A DNA stretch of 64,000 bases from Gonatopus flavifemur (Eukaryota; Arthropoda; Insecta; Hymenoptera; Dryinidae): positions 39,782 through 103,781 of the forward strand of contig JAFFJZ010000130.1 of assembly GCA_018340375.1 (NCBI GenBank). The letters are read 5' to 3'. Shown here piece by piece: positions 10,640 to 22,283 of the stretch. Position numbers and translations under genes: made by a program. A model generated the notes under the pieces. The model searched no databases, was not told where the DNA came from, and saw only the letters and a list, made by a program, of their open reading frames with translations. Within the stretch, counting starts at the first letter, position 1, and every line of letters starts with the position of its first letter.

Positions 10640-10955
10640 TCATATATGGCCCATATATAAAACTCTTATTCGATTCGATATATGGTCAGTGTATATAAAT
10701 CATATCTAATTCATATATGTGGCAGCATATGACCATATAAAATTCTCAACATCGTTCAATCCATATAATGACCAAACATGACCCATATATACGATAAGCA
10801 TAACGCCATATATGAAATGTATATGGCCCATATATGAATGTCTGAAATCATATATGGCCCATATATGAATTATATAGGGCCATATATGAATCTAATGAAA
10901 TCAATATATGTACTTATGTGTGTCAGTCATATATGCCATGAATATATGATTCATT
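10640..10955. repeat. CATATATGG / CCCATATATGA array
   Basis: About fifteen loose repeats of CATATATGG, GGCCCATATATGA and GGCCATATATGAA occur in 315 bp. Each contains the palindrome CATATATG. The sequence is simple and AT-rich, and it resembles CArG boxes only because of its composition. It lies directly upstream of the truncated mariner. Confidence 0.75.
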
Positions 10956-10997
10956 TTACTAAGGGCAGTGTTTGTTGTGGTCTGCGAATCTTCTGCA

Positions 10998-11612
10998 ATG
11001 TCGAATTTGGTTGAGCAAAGGATTTTGTCTAAATTTTGTGTTTTTACACAAAATTTCATGTGCGGAAGCGTTGGAGATAAGTTATCAGAAACCTGATGGG
11101 ACTCCGATGTCGAAAACACAAGCGTACGAGTGGTACAAAAGAGTTCAAAGCGGTAGTCGTATTGTGGTTGATGATTTGCCTCGTTTCCGGTCGTCCATCC
11201 ACCAAAGTGCTCACTGATGGAAATATTGATACAAAATTAAAGAAATCGTCCTCGCAAATCGTCGTCTGAGCATTAGGGAAATAGCATTCTGATCTTGGTG
11301 TCTCCGTTCGGATCGGTGCAGAACGTTATGCACAATATTTTGACCATGAGACGAGTTGAAGCACGGCTTGTGCCGATAGTGTTGGATTTGCTGCAGAAAC
11401 AGCATGGCACTGATGTAGCTGAACAAATGCTCTCTTCCAAAATGTTATCGAAGGCATCATCACCGGTGACGAAACATGGGTCTATGAATATGATATCGAA
11501 ACCAACCAACAATCATCGGAATGGCGCTTTCAGACGAGTCAAAACCTAAAACCACGACAGAGTCGATTTAAAATCAAGGTTTTGTTGACTGTTTTCTTTG
11601 ATTGCCGTGGTG
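10998..11612 (+). pseudogene. Truncated mariner transposase relic
   Basis: The translated frames match the SETMAR-like mariner layout in order. The N-terminal helix-turn-helix region contains VEQRI at the start, then ISCAEALE, then TQAYEWYKR-type sequence near 11,115-11,150. The linker has NIDTKLKEIVLANRRLSIREIAF at about 11,222-11,290. The first catalytic block GDETWVYEYD is at about 11,466-11,495, and KIKVLLTVFFDCRGVV at about 11,572-11,612. Several frameshifts and stops separate these pieces. The gene is cut off at ~11,612 where the large palindrome begins, so the second and third catalytic aspartates are lost. It is non-functional. Confidence 0.8.
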
Positions 11613-11639
11613 TGGTCCTCGGGTTAAAATTTTTAAATC

Positions 11640-12015
11640 GCTGGAATGAAAATATACGGTACTGTTGACGGATGTGTTGCGGGCGCATCTGTACTGAACC
11701 CGCACATACTGTAAGCACCCGCACCACGCCCATAACAGTCCCGTATACGCCTGCACTACATCTGCAACACTCCTGCCACGAAAATGATTACGCCCGCACC
11801 ACGTTTGCACCAATGCCGTTTGGGCGAACCGTATACCGCACACGATTGCACCATAGCTGCACTAAACCTGCAAACAGTGAATGACGATGGACGATAAATC
11901 TCGGAACTGTTCGCACCAAGACCGCACCAAGCCCAGAACATGCATGCAATAGAGCTGTACCAGGTCCGCACCAGACCCGTAAATGTCGAAATTACTGTTG
12001 CAATGCGTGCTTCAG
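11640..12015. repeat. GC-rich decamer repeats (left outer end)
   Basis: CCCGCACCA- and CCTGCAACA-type decamers repeat with roughly 10-bp phasing in otherwise AT-rich DNA. It is the inverted partner of 19,925-20,260. The long frame at 11,756-12,121 (minus), rich in Cys, Trp and Gly, is a by-product of this repeat. Confidence 0.7.
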
Positions 12016-12049
12016 GGCCCTCGAGCACAGTAGAACTGTGAATGTAGGT

Positions 12050-14720
12050 ACACACATATTGCACATATGGTATAGTTGAAGCGAGGAAAACTTTGCTCCA
12101 AACTTTTGTGCAAAATAGCAATTGATGTGAAATTTAAAAATATTTCACCATAGTGCTTATTTGGGATTGCGCCATAAATATAGATGTAGCGGTGAAATCA
12201 CTTTCCATTCTCTGTAAAATCGTGAATACGCGAGACGATTTGACATTTCATCGTCACCATGTTGATATTGAAAATATCTTAAGATGCAAGTGGCAGCTGC
12301 GTTTCAAAGTAAAACATTTGATTATTTTTATTATATTCAAAATTTCAAGGTTTTCGAAATAATCAATCGATTGATGGAATTTTTCAATATTGCACGTGAT
12401 TTATCGTAATAGAACTTATATGTATATACAAATGAAACTATTCCGCATGGAAAAATTACATTACACTTCATGAACCTTCATAAATGTGATTGAATTGAGA
12501 TCGATTAGTTTGCTATTATCCCGCATAAGATTTGATCGACAAAATTTTATTCATGTATAAAGAAAGAGGACCATTTATTTAGAGAAGAACGATCTTTGAT
12601 TATGATGAACGAATTGTACGTGTAACGGTCAATTACCGATACATCGTTTTGATTATAATTCTACGTACGTTTATGTTAAAATTTTATGTCATTCAAAAAG
12701 TATAGTCTACGAGAAATATGATATAATTTTGATACTGAAATGTATTTTATGATAAGTAATGTCAATTATATACGTTACAACACTTTACAACATATTTTGT
12801 TTCACAGTGTGAACTTTTGAAGAGCTTTATAATCATGGAAAAAACTTTGATATTCTGACCATAGAAAGAATGTTTAGGTTTCTCCAAAACGCAACTTCCA
12901 ACTTTATTTCACGATATTTCCAAATTTAATATGGCGGTGACGAAATGTCAAATCGTCTGACGTATGTACGAAATTTTCTTTATATATATGAATCGAGAAT
13001 GATTCCACCAAGGGCGTATCCAGAATTTTTTTGGAAGGGGCCTATGTTAAGGATGTATCTCTATATATACGAAATATATAGATATATAAAACACGAAAAA
13101 TGCTGGATTTGGGGTCCGACCCTTGACCCCTCCCCGGATACGCCCTTTGATCCCACCGCTGGATTCATATTCAAGGCGTACTTCCAGGCACTATGGTGTA
13201 ATATTTTTCAAATTTCATCTCAATTGCTATTTTGCGCCAAACGTTTGTGCGGAATAGTAATTGATACGAAAATATTATACCACTGTGCTTTTTACCTGGG
13301 ATTGCCCAGTGTTTACCCGCACTGAGAAGAATTCATCATTAAAAATTACTGGTTTTGTCAGTAGACGAGGGATATACTTGACATGTGATTACAAATTGAT
13401 GGGGAATATCAGTAATTTTATAGCGTTATTTTAATCGAAAAAAATTTTATCCTCACCGGCATCGAACATCATTGTTCGTGATCACAAACCTGGCTTATTT
13501 CCCCGAAGCCACGCAACAATCTTGAAAATGGGATGGTTTTCAATTCATCAGTGTCATCAATTAAGAATTTTCGTTTACAACTTGTATGATAAAAGATAAC
13601 TGTTTTTCAACATGAATTCTCATCTCTCTGGTTTTAATTTTCAAACTTCGGAGCATGAAAAATTACCGTTTTTCTCATCAATTTGTGATCCTGCCAGGTA
13701 TATAAAATCGTTATGTCAAGTATATCCCCGACTAATGGGAAAACCAGTATTTTGATAATGAATATCTTCAGTGTGGGCTGTACTCTATTTCCTGTAAAAA
13801 ATTCGTAAATACGTGAGACGATTTGACAGTTCGCCGTCGCCGTGTTGCTTTTGAGAATATCGCAAATGCAGTTAAAAGCGACGTTTTGGAGTAAGTATTT
13901 TTTTATTACCATGTTCAGAATAACAAAACAATTTTTTCAATCGTGAATTTTCTACAATTTCACCCCATAATGTGCTGTGAAAGTGATAATGTATATCGTT
14001 GTTTTTATTCCGCATAAACAAATATTCCAGTGTAAAATTGCGTTGCATTTCCCGTGGACTATGCATGTGTGTATGAAATCAATATTTTATATAACCGTAT
14101 GTAGAATAATGTGGAGAAACGATGTATCGGTAATTGACCGTTACACGTACACCTCGTTCATCATAATCAAAGATCGTTCTTTCTCTAAACAAATGGTCCT
14201 CTTTTTTATAAATGAATAAAAATTTTGTCGAGCAAATTTTATGCGGGATGATAACCAAACTAATCGATCTCAATTCAATCACATTTGTGAAGGGTTCATG
14301 GGAAGTGTAATGTAATTTTTCCATGCGGAATAGTTTCATTTGTATATACATATAAGTTCTATTACGATAAATCACGTGCAATATTGAAAATTCCATCAAT
14401 CGATTGATTATTCCGAAAACCTCGAAATTTTGAATATAATAAAAATAATCGAATGGTTACTTTGAACGCAGCTGCCAGTTGCATCCCAAGATATTTTCGG
14501 AATCAACATGGCGACGACGAAACGCAAATCATCTCGCGTATTCACGAATTTTTTATAGGTAATGGAGAGTGATTTTACTGCTAGATTTATGTTCACGGCG
14601 CAATCCTCGGTAAGCACTATGGTAAAATATTTTAAATTTCACATCAATTTCTATTTCACACAAACGTTTGGCGCAGAGTTTTTCTCGCTCAGACTATACC
14701 TATATTCTGTAAAACCAATA
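12050..14720. repeat. Internal palindrome of the left 3.9-kb copy
   Basis: The block 12,080-13,390 (from TTGTGCAAAATAGCAATTGA) is repeated inverted at 13,390-14,700 with perhaps 10-20% difference. Each half contains ATCAATCGATTGAT, CACGTGATTTATCG and GATCGTTCTTT landmarks. Together with the right copy this gives four related segments in alternating orientation. Nothing is coding. Confidence 0.65.
13010..13150. mobile_element. AAGGGCGTATCCAG MITE (left copy)
   Basis: The inverted ends AAGGGCGTATCCAG and CCGGATACGCCCTT are separated by TATATA-rich sequence. The partner in the other arm is at 18,731-18,884, so insertion came before the large inverted duplication. Confidence 0.65.
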
Positions 14721-14764
14721 TAAATTTTGGGAAAATAATTTGTGTCATACACACAGCGTTGTTT

Positions 14765-15060
14765 CACTCAGAGAAAAAGTTGCTGAAACAGCAAACCTCG
14801 AAGATTTGCTTTGCTGATATGGCAAAACTTGTTGCTGAATTAGCAAATAATTTGCTATCACAGCAAAATCTTGCTCTTTTAACAAGCGTTTGCCATTCAG
14901 CGATCCAGAATTGTAGATATACGGGACAGCTAGGAAATTTTGCTGAATTAGCAAATATTTTGCTAAAATAGCAGAATTTTGCTGTAACAGCAACCGTTTT
15001 GCTGATTTGGCAAAGTAGATTTCTATAATCGCTTTTTCAGCCAGAATTCTTCTCTGCGTG
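14765..15060. mobile_element. CACTCAGAGAA MITE with GCTGAATTAGC hairpins
   Basis: The ends CACTCAGAGAAAAAG and TTCTTCTCTGCGTG are inverted, flanked by TT on both sides. The right arm of the palindrome keeps the empty site near 16,796-16,812 (read in reverse as CGTTGTTTGGGTTCC), so the insertion happened after the arms were duplicated. The interior repeats TTGCTGAATTAGCAAA-like hairpins about every 20-25 bp. No coding capacity. Confidence 0.8.
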
Positions 15061-15264
15061 TTGGGTTCTTTGAATATGTATGCGTTCGAAAGCAGTAACA
15101 CGCCGAATTTTTGTATGAGGAAGATTTCTCTTACAACTTTTACGTTTGAGCCTTAGAAAGTTTTTATTTCGCTTTATTCTTATTCTGAAATTTTACCAAT
15201 TGCAAAATTATTAGAGATTCAGAAAAATTGTACTGATTTAATGGAGATGAGAAAAAGCCTCTTG

Positions 15265-15492
15265 CGATATGCTTGCACCACGTCTATATAGTTTCAGAAC
15301 AGGAAAACGTACATACCTGTTGCGGGCGTGGTGCGGACATATATATGCGTACGGGTCTGGTGCGGTATGTTATGGGCGCTTTGATTTTGAAACCAAGAAT
15401 CTTACGAATTTTTGGTTCTGTTGCGGGAGTGTTACGGGCGTGAATATAAGTGCGGGACCAGTGCAGACGTGTTGCAGGAGTTTTCATTTTTA
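15265..15492 (+). repeat. GC-rich decamer repeats (left inner end)
   Basis: TGTTGCGGGCGTGGTGCGG, GTCTGGTGCGG, GTTATGGGCG and GTGTTGCAGGAG follow each other with ~10-bp phasing. The inverted partner is at 16,370-16,595. Such decamers sit near both ends of each 3.9-kb copy. Confidence 0.65.
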
Positions 15493-15496
15493 CTGG

Positions 15497-15712
15497 GCAT
15501 CCCAATAGGATTTAATAGGTGTTTCGCTGATCCATTGGGGAGTTCCAATGAGCAAGTGGCTGGGTTAATTTAGACCAAATTGAATTGGAATCCATGAGTG
15601 GATTCACAGGCAACGCAGGGCCTCTCGAACAGATCCAGTACGTTTTAATGATTCGATCGGGATTAACAACCAAGATCCTACAAACGTTTCGCTGCGATTT
15701 GAATGGTGGTAC
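15497..15712 (-). repeat. Repeat B, first part, minus strand
   Basis: The reverse complement matches 20,440-20,660 and 25,235-25,455 (ATCCGCTCATCGATTCCAAT, GGTCTAAATTAACCGGCCAC). It stops at the 3.9-kb element border at 15,496. The remaining part of repeat B begins at 20,297 on the plus strand. Confidence 0.6.
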
Positions 15713-15890
15713 GACGGAGAAGCAGCGTGGAGGCAATGGAGAAATGTCCGCACAAAAACACGGCCTGGAAATTCCTGTTACTTACGCTGCCTGTTCGTCG
15801 TACCACGCGTTATCCACTGCTCCCTTTCTTCTCCCTTTATTCCACGGAGAAGCCACGTGATTCATCGGTGACTGTGGCGTTTGGGTGATG
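15713..15890. repeat. GC-rich foldback, related to 6,552-6,688
   Basis: GACGGAGAAGCAGCGTGGAGG and GAAATGTCCGC match the reverse complement of the 6,556-6,605 MITE, and CCACGGAGAAGCCACGTGATT lies on the other side. It is a diverged copy; the ends are not clear. Confidence 0.45.
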
Positions 15891-15952
15891 ACACCCTTTA
15901 TATTACTTCGCGGAGCCAATGGACGTGTAATCAAATTTTCAATGTTCCGCAG

Positions 15953-16112
15953 CAGAGCTGCCAGGTGGGCATTGCCGTTCAGGGAATAGTACCCTACCAT
16001 CGTTCATATACATATTCTCACCACCACTCGAACCTTTACACATGTAACTTACATACACGAGACGATAGTAGGGTACACTTCCGCCTGCGGGAATACCCAT
16101 CTGGCAGCTCTG
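15953..16112. mobile_element. hAT-type MITE, 160 bp, 8-bp duplication
   Basis: The inverted ends CAGAGCTGCCAGGTGGGC and CCCATCTGGCAGCTCTG are flanked by the exact 8-bp duplication TTCCGCAG (15,945-15,952 and 16,113-16,120). CAGAG-type ends with 8-bp duplications are the standard hAT signature. Non-coding. Confidence 0.85.
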
Positions 16113-16369
16113 TTCCGCAGTAACTTCCATTGAAACTCAGTATGTTCCTCGGGCAAAATGTGATCACATAGTAAATTCAACTATTTCTTTCCATGCTAGA
16201 AAGCACAGAAGATCCACAACCATCGATCTGATTATCGATTCAATGAAATCATAACATATCTGCATGTTGATGGTAATAAATCACTTACGTTTTCCTCAAA
16301 CGCTTCAATACGCTCACGTAATATTCCTTATTCACTGTCTGACCTGGTGGGAGAAATTCGGAGTGGCCT

Positions 16370-16595
16370 GAGTAAAATGAAAACTGCTGCAACACGTCTG
16401 CACTAGTCCCGCACTTATATTCACGCCCGTAACACTCCCGCAACAGATCCAAAAATTCGTGAGATTCTTGGTTCAAAATCAAAGCGCCCATAACATACCC
16501 GCACCAGACCTGTACGCATATATGTCCGCACCACGCCCGCAACAGGTATGTACGTTTTTCCTGTTCTGAAACTATATAGACGTGGTACAAGCATA
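16370..16595 (-). repeat. GC-rich decamer repeats (right inner end)
   Basis: This is the inverted partner of 15,265-15,492. The 101-codon minus-strand frame over it is a repeat artefact. Confidence 0.65.
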
Positions 16596-17149
16596 TCGCA
16601 AGAGGCTTTTTCTCATCTCCATTAAATCAGTAAAATTTTTCTGAATTCTAATAATTTTGCAATTAGTGAAATTTCAGAATAAGAATAAAGCGAAATAAAA
16701 CTTTCTAAGGCTCAAACGTAAAAGTTGTAAGAGAAATCTTCCTCATACAAAAATTCGGTGTGTTACTGCTTTCGAACGCGTGCATATTCAAAGGAACCCA
16801 AACAACGCCGTGTGTATGATACAAATTATTTTTCCCAAAATTTATATTGGTTTTCCTCTTACATCCATTACGCAAAGAGTAGGAGTTGTAATTTGGTATG
16901 AAACATTCCGACAAACTTTGAACGTGAGGACCCAGTCATTGCATGGTGTTATAGTGTATGGAGTAGTGAAATCATAATATCGCTGTATGCATACCTCTCT
17001 CAATCAATGAAGATGGTATGTATAAAGTGATATTTTGATTTTATTGCTTTATTTTCGAATAATTTGTCAGAAAAATATTTGGCTCGGGTTGCATCGTCGG
17101 GATTGCTGAGTATCCTTAAGGGCTTTCTGAACGTGATAGAACTATAAAT

Positions 17150-19870
17150 ATGTAGGTACACAAATACAGAATATAGGTATAGTCTGAGCGAGAAAACTTG
17201 CGCCAAACGTTTGTGTGAAATAGAAATTGATGTGAAATTTTAAAATATTTTACCATAGTGCTTACCTGGGATTGCGCCGTGAACATAAATCTAGCAGTAA
17301 AATCACTCTCCATTACCTATAAAAATTCAGAATACGCGAGATGATTTGCGTTTCGTCGTCGCCATGTTGATTCCGAAAATATCTTGGGATGCAACTGGCA
17401 GCTGCGTTTCAAAGTAACCATTCGATTATTTTTTATTATATTCAAAATTTCGAGGTTTTCGGAATAATCAATCGATTGATGGAATTTTTCAATATTGCAC
17501 GTGATTTATCGTAATAGAACTTATATGTATATACAAATGAAACTATTCAGCATGGAAAAATTACATTACACTTCCCATGAACCCTTCACAAATGTGATTG
17601 AATTGAGATCGATTAGTTTGGTTATCATCCCGCATAAAATTTGCTCGACAAAATTTTTATTCATTTATAAAAAAAGAGGACCATTTGTTTAGAGAAAGAA
17701 CGATCTTTGATTATGATGAACGAATTGTACGTGTAACGGCCAATTACTGATACATCGTTTTCCACATTATTCTACATACGGTTATGTAAAATATTGATTT
17801 CATACACACATGCATAGTCCACGGAAATGCAACGCAATTTTTACACTGGAATATTTGTTTATGCGGAATAAAACAACGATATACATTATCACTTTCACAG
17901 CACATTATGGGGTGAAATTGTAGAAAATTCACGATTGAAAAAATTGTTTTTGTTATTCTGAACATGGTAATAAAAATACTTACTCTAAAACGTCGCTTTT
18001 AACTGCATTTTGCGATATTCTCAAAAGCAACACGGCGACGGCGAACTGTCAAATCGTCTCACGTATTTACGAATTTTTACAGGAAATAGAGGTACAGCCC
18101 ACACTGAGAGATATTCATTATCAAAAATACTGGTTTTCCCATTAGTCGGGGGGATATACTTGATATAACGATTTTATATACCTGGCTTGAGATCACAAAT
18201 TGATGAGAAAAACAGTAATTTTTCATGCTCCGAAGTTTGAAAATTAAAACCAGAGAGAGATGAGAATTCATGTTGAAAACAGTTATCTTTTATCATACAA
18301 GTTGTAAACGAAAATTCTTAATTGATGACACTGATATGAATTGAAAACCATCCCATTTTCAAGATTGTTGCGTGGCTTCGGGGAAATAAGCTAGGTTTGT
18401 GATCACGAACAATGATGTTCGATGCCGGTGAGGATAAAATTTTTTCGATTAAAATAACGCTATAAAAATTACTGATATTCCCATCAATTTGTAATCACAT
18501 GTCAAGTATATCCCCGTCTACTGACAAAACCAGTAATTTTTAATGATGAATTCTTCTCAGTGAGGGTAAACACTGGGCAATCCCAGGTAAGCACAGTGGA
18601 ATAATATTTTTTCGTATCAATTACTATTCCGCACAAACGATTGGCGCAAAATATCAATTGAGATGAAATTTGAAAAATATTACACCATAGTGCCTGGAAG
18701 TACGCCTTGAATATGAATCCAGCGGTGGGATCCAAGGGCGTATCCAGGGGAGGGGTCCAAGGGGTCCGGACCCCCCCCCCAAATCCAGCATTTTTTCGTG
18801 TTTTATATATCTATATATTTCGTATATATATAGATACATCCTTAACATCGGCCCCTGCCAAAAAAAAAATCTGGATACGCCCTTGGTGGCATCAGTCTCG
18901 ATTCATATATATAAAGAAAATTTCGTACATACGTCAGACGATTTGACATTTCGTCACCGCCATGTTAAATTTGGGAATATCGTGAAATAAAGTTGAGGTT
19001 GCGTTTTGGAGAAACCTAAACATTCTTTCTATGGTCAGAATATCAAAGTTTTTTTCCATGATTATAAAGCTCTTCAAAAGTTCACACTGTGAAACAAAAT
19101 ATGTTGTAAAAGTGTTGTAACGTATATAATTGACATTACTTATCATAAAATACATTTCAGTATCAAAATTATGTCATATTTCTCGTGAACTATACTTTTT
19201 TGAATGACATAAAATTTTAACATAAACGTACGTAGAATTATAATCAAAACGATGTATCGGTAATTGACCGTTACACGTACAATTCGTTCATCATAATCAA
19301 AGATCGTTCTTTCTCTAAATAAATGGTCCTCTTTCTTTATACATGAATAAAAATTTTGTCGATCAAATCTTATGCGGGATAATAACCAAACTAATCGATC
19401 TCAATTCAATCACATTTATGAAGGGTTCATGAGAAGTGTAATGTAATTTTTCCATGCGGAATAGTTTCATTTGTATATACATATAAGTTCTATTACGATA
19501 AATCACGTGCAATATTGAAAAATTCCATCAATCGATTGATTATTTCGAAAACCTTGAAATTTTGAATATAATAAAAAATAATCAAATGTTTACTTTGAAA
19601 CGCAGCTGCCACTTGCATCTTAAGATATTTTCAATATCAACATGGTGACGATGAAATGTCAAATCGTCTCGCGTATTCACGAATTTTTTACAGAGAATGA
19701 AAAGTGATTTCACCGCTACATTTATATTTATGGCGCAATCCCAAATAAGCACTATGGTGAAATATTTTTTGAATTTCACATCGATTGCTATTTTGCACAA
19801 AAGTTTGGAGCAAAGTTTTCCTCGCTTCAACTATACCTATGTGCTATATGTGTGTACCCACACATTCACA
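17150..19870. repeat. Internal palindrome of the right 3.9-kb copy
   Basis: This is the reverse complement of 12,050-14,720, with its centre at about 18,520. Short frames here are shadows of the same sequence on both strands. Confidence 0.65.
18731..18884. mobile_element. AAGGGCGTATCCAG MITE (right copy)
   Basis: The inverted ends AAGGGCGTATCCAG and CTGGATACGCCCTTG are better preserved than in the left copy. A 10-base C run lies inside. Confidence 0.7.
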
Positions 19871-19924
19871 GTTCTACTGTGCTCGAGGGCCCTTAAGCAC
19901 GCATTGCAACAGTAATTTCGACAT

Positions 19925-20260
19925 TTACGGGTCTGGTGCGACCTGGGTACAGCTCTATTGCATGCATGTTCTGGGCTTGGTGCGGTCTTGGTGCGAACAC
20001 GTTCCGGGATTTATCGTCCATCGTCATTCACTGTGTGCGGGTTTAGTGCAGCTATGGTGCAATCGTGTTGCGGGTGTACGGTTCGCCAAACGGCCTTGGT
20101 GCAAACGTGGTGCGGGCGTAATCATTTTCGTGTGCAGGAGTGTTGCAGATGTGGTGCAGGCGTATACGGGACTGTTATGGGCGTGGTGCGGGTGCTTACA
20201 GTATTATTGCGGGTTCAGTACAGATGCGCCCGCAACACATCCGTAACGGTACCGTATATT
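19925..20260 (+). repeat. GC-rich decamer repeats (right outer end)
   Basis: GGTGCGGTCTTGGTGCGAAC, GTGTTGCGGGTG, CGTGGTGCGGGCG, GTGTTGCAGATG, TGGTGCAGGCG and TGTTATGGGCG follow at ~10- or ~20-base spacing. The 153-codon and 106-codon frames here are artefacts of the repeat. Confidence 0.7.
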
Positions 20261-20296
20261 TTCATTTCAGCGATTTAAAAATTTTAACTCGGGTGA

Positions 20297-20766
20297 CTAT
20301 GTGAATATCACTGACCATCCAACCCAAAACCATGTAACAACTCACATCGATTCTCATTGAGCTCTTTCGTCATCACACAAATTCAGTATGTGATATTTTA
20401 CCATTCAAATGCAGATGGAGTCTCATTCATCGAATCATTGAATGCCTCATTGAACCCATTCAAATCGCAGCAGAACGTTTGTGGATCTTGTTTGTTAATC
20501 ACGATCCGAATCATGAAAACACCTGTAGGATCCGATTGAGAGGCCCTGCGTTGCCCTGTGAATCCGCTCATCGATTCCAATCCAATTTGGTCTAAATTAA
20601 CCGGCCACTTGCTGATTGAACTCCTCAATGAATCAGCGAAACACCTATTGAATCCTATTGGGATGACTATGTCAATATCACTGACCGTCAAACCTAAAAC
20701 CATGTAACAACTCACATTGATTCTCATTGAGCTCTTTCGTCATTACACAGATTCAGTATGTGATAT
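20297..20766 (+). repeat. Repeat B, with a ~100-bp internal direct repeat
   Basis: The block ATCACTGACC...CAGTATGTGATA (20,297-20,394) recurs at 20,664-20,766. Between them is the repeat B core shared with 15,497-15,712 (inverted) and 25,199-25,570. The first copy keeps the uninterrupted junction GTGATATTTTACCATTC (about 20,390-20,406), which proves the insertion at 20,767. Confidence 0.65.
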
Positions 20767-20774
20767 CCCTGGTT

Positions 20775-21594
20775 CACGGTGTAAGAAGAATAGGTGATTG
20801 AACTTCGTCGAATTGCAGTGGTGGGATGTGATTATTTGATCCGGTTGACAGTTCTCATTCTCAGATGTCGTTGATGTAGGACAAAGGTTTTGCAAACAGT
20901 AATGGCGGCATGTTTATATATATTGATAACCTCAACCATTCTAAATATTTTGCTTCTCTATCATCTAATAAGAAATGTGATTCCTATTGCATATATATGC
21001 GTCAATATATTAAAACATTCAACCAATAAGATATCACAAAACAAAATGAAGAGAAGAAAAATTATCTAAGTTAGTTAATACATGAAAATTATAAATTGAA
21101 TTCGAAGTTGGAAGGTTTCTTTAAAATGTATTTCAAAATGAATATGGAGGAATTCAAATCTAATGGAATATACAAAATTTAATGCTTAAGAATTAAAATA
21201 CGGATTATGCACTGCAGAAACAAATCGTTAATACTAATTTTGCAATGTTTCTTTATTCTATTCAAGAATTATTTGAATAAACCATTCGACAGCACGTTCA
21301 CAAAAATATTCTTTCTTACACATTGTGCAATAATGTACACAAGATTAGAAGATTTGGAAAATTTTTGAAATATAACTTCCATAGTGGTTCAGATCTGAAT
21401 GAATACAATTTTGAATTTATTATTAAATTAAAAACTTCTGAAACAGTTTGGGTTATGTTTGTGTATGGGGTAGCCATTTTTGTTTACATTTACCTACCAG
21501 TGATGGTACTGCCATGTCTGGCGGAATGAATAAACCGGATGAAATAATCACACCGCTGAATTGAAGTTGCATCACCTATTCTTCTTACACCGTG
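20775..21594. mobile_element. 820-bp element with CACGGTG ends and 8-bp duplication
   Basis: The inverted ends CACGGTGTAAGAAGAATAGG (similarity continues for ~70 bp) are flanked by the exact duplication CCCTGGTT (20,767-20,774 and 21,595-21,602). The target is the very first eight bases of the CCCTGGTT element, and copy 2 of that element lacks the insertion. The 8-bp duplication suggests hAT or another 8-bp superfamily. Internal short frames have no transposase motifs. Confidence 0.85.
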
Positions 21595-22283
21595 CCCTGG
21601 TTAAAAGGTCCAATAGAAATCGATAGAAACCGATTCAAAATTAATCGCAATGAATAGGGTCAATCGGAGAGGCTCAACTACCGATTCAAAATGAATGGAA
21701 ATCAATTGGAACGTGGTATATATAGGATTGAATCGAGAATTTATCGATAGAAAAATATTTGTTTTATTGGAATTAATATGACTTTCAGTGATCAATCGGT
21801 TTGTATGAGATATCTGATTGGGAGTTTGACAATTTCTCCATCTCATGAGGCGAATGATTTTTATCGGAAATTTCCATGACCTAAAGCTATTGAAACCGAT
21901 CGTAAATGTTACGTAATGGGAAATTTAATCGGTTTCTATGAAGAATGTCCAATTCGATTAGAGTTCGTACAGATTTGATCGGTCTGTAGGTTTTAATCGG
22001 ATTATTCCACTATCCGAATTCATGGGGAATAATAGGACCATTTACGGATCTGAAAATTGAATAGGATTGAATGAGAAACATCCAATTCGAATTCAGAATT
22101 CCTTTCAGCGGATTAAATCATCGGTTTTTATCAGAATTTTCGGTGATTTCGGTCTATCGAAACCAATGGGAAAATTGTAAAAAATTCAAGACTTACTGGG
22201 TTTCTATCCAGAATATCCAATTCGATTTGAGTTTGTTTATTTTATTGGTCAATAGGTTTCAATTGGATTATTCGATCATCCCA

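Larger units (their letters stand above)
11613..20296. repeat. 8.7-kb palindrome: two inverted copies of a ~3.9-kb element
   Basis: The left arm (about 11,616-15,495) is the reverse complement of the right arm (about 16,367-20,296) with scattered differences. The spacer (15,496-16,366) holds repeat B, a GC-rich foldback and a hAT-like MITE. The right copy ends TTTTAACTCGGG before TGACTATG. The inner end of the left copy, read on the minus strand, follows TATTGGGATG and starts CCCAGTAAAAATG. Intact repeat B reads TTGGGATGACTATG (about 20,657-20,670), so the 3.9-kb unit is itself an insertion with a 2-bp TG duplication, later duplicated in inverted orientation. No transposase or other coding region was found. 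Confidence 0.75.

Noticed and set aside
11756..12121. 121-codon minus-strand frame rich in Cys, Trp and Gly (and its mirror at 19,785-20,246)
   Set aside because: It lies in the GC-rich decamer repeat and has equally long frames on the other strand and in the inverted copy; no domain is visible.
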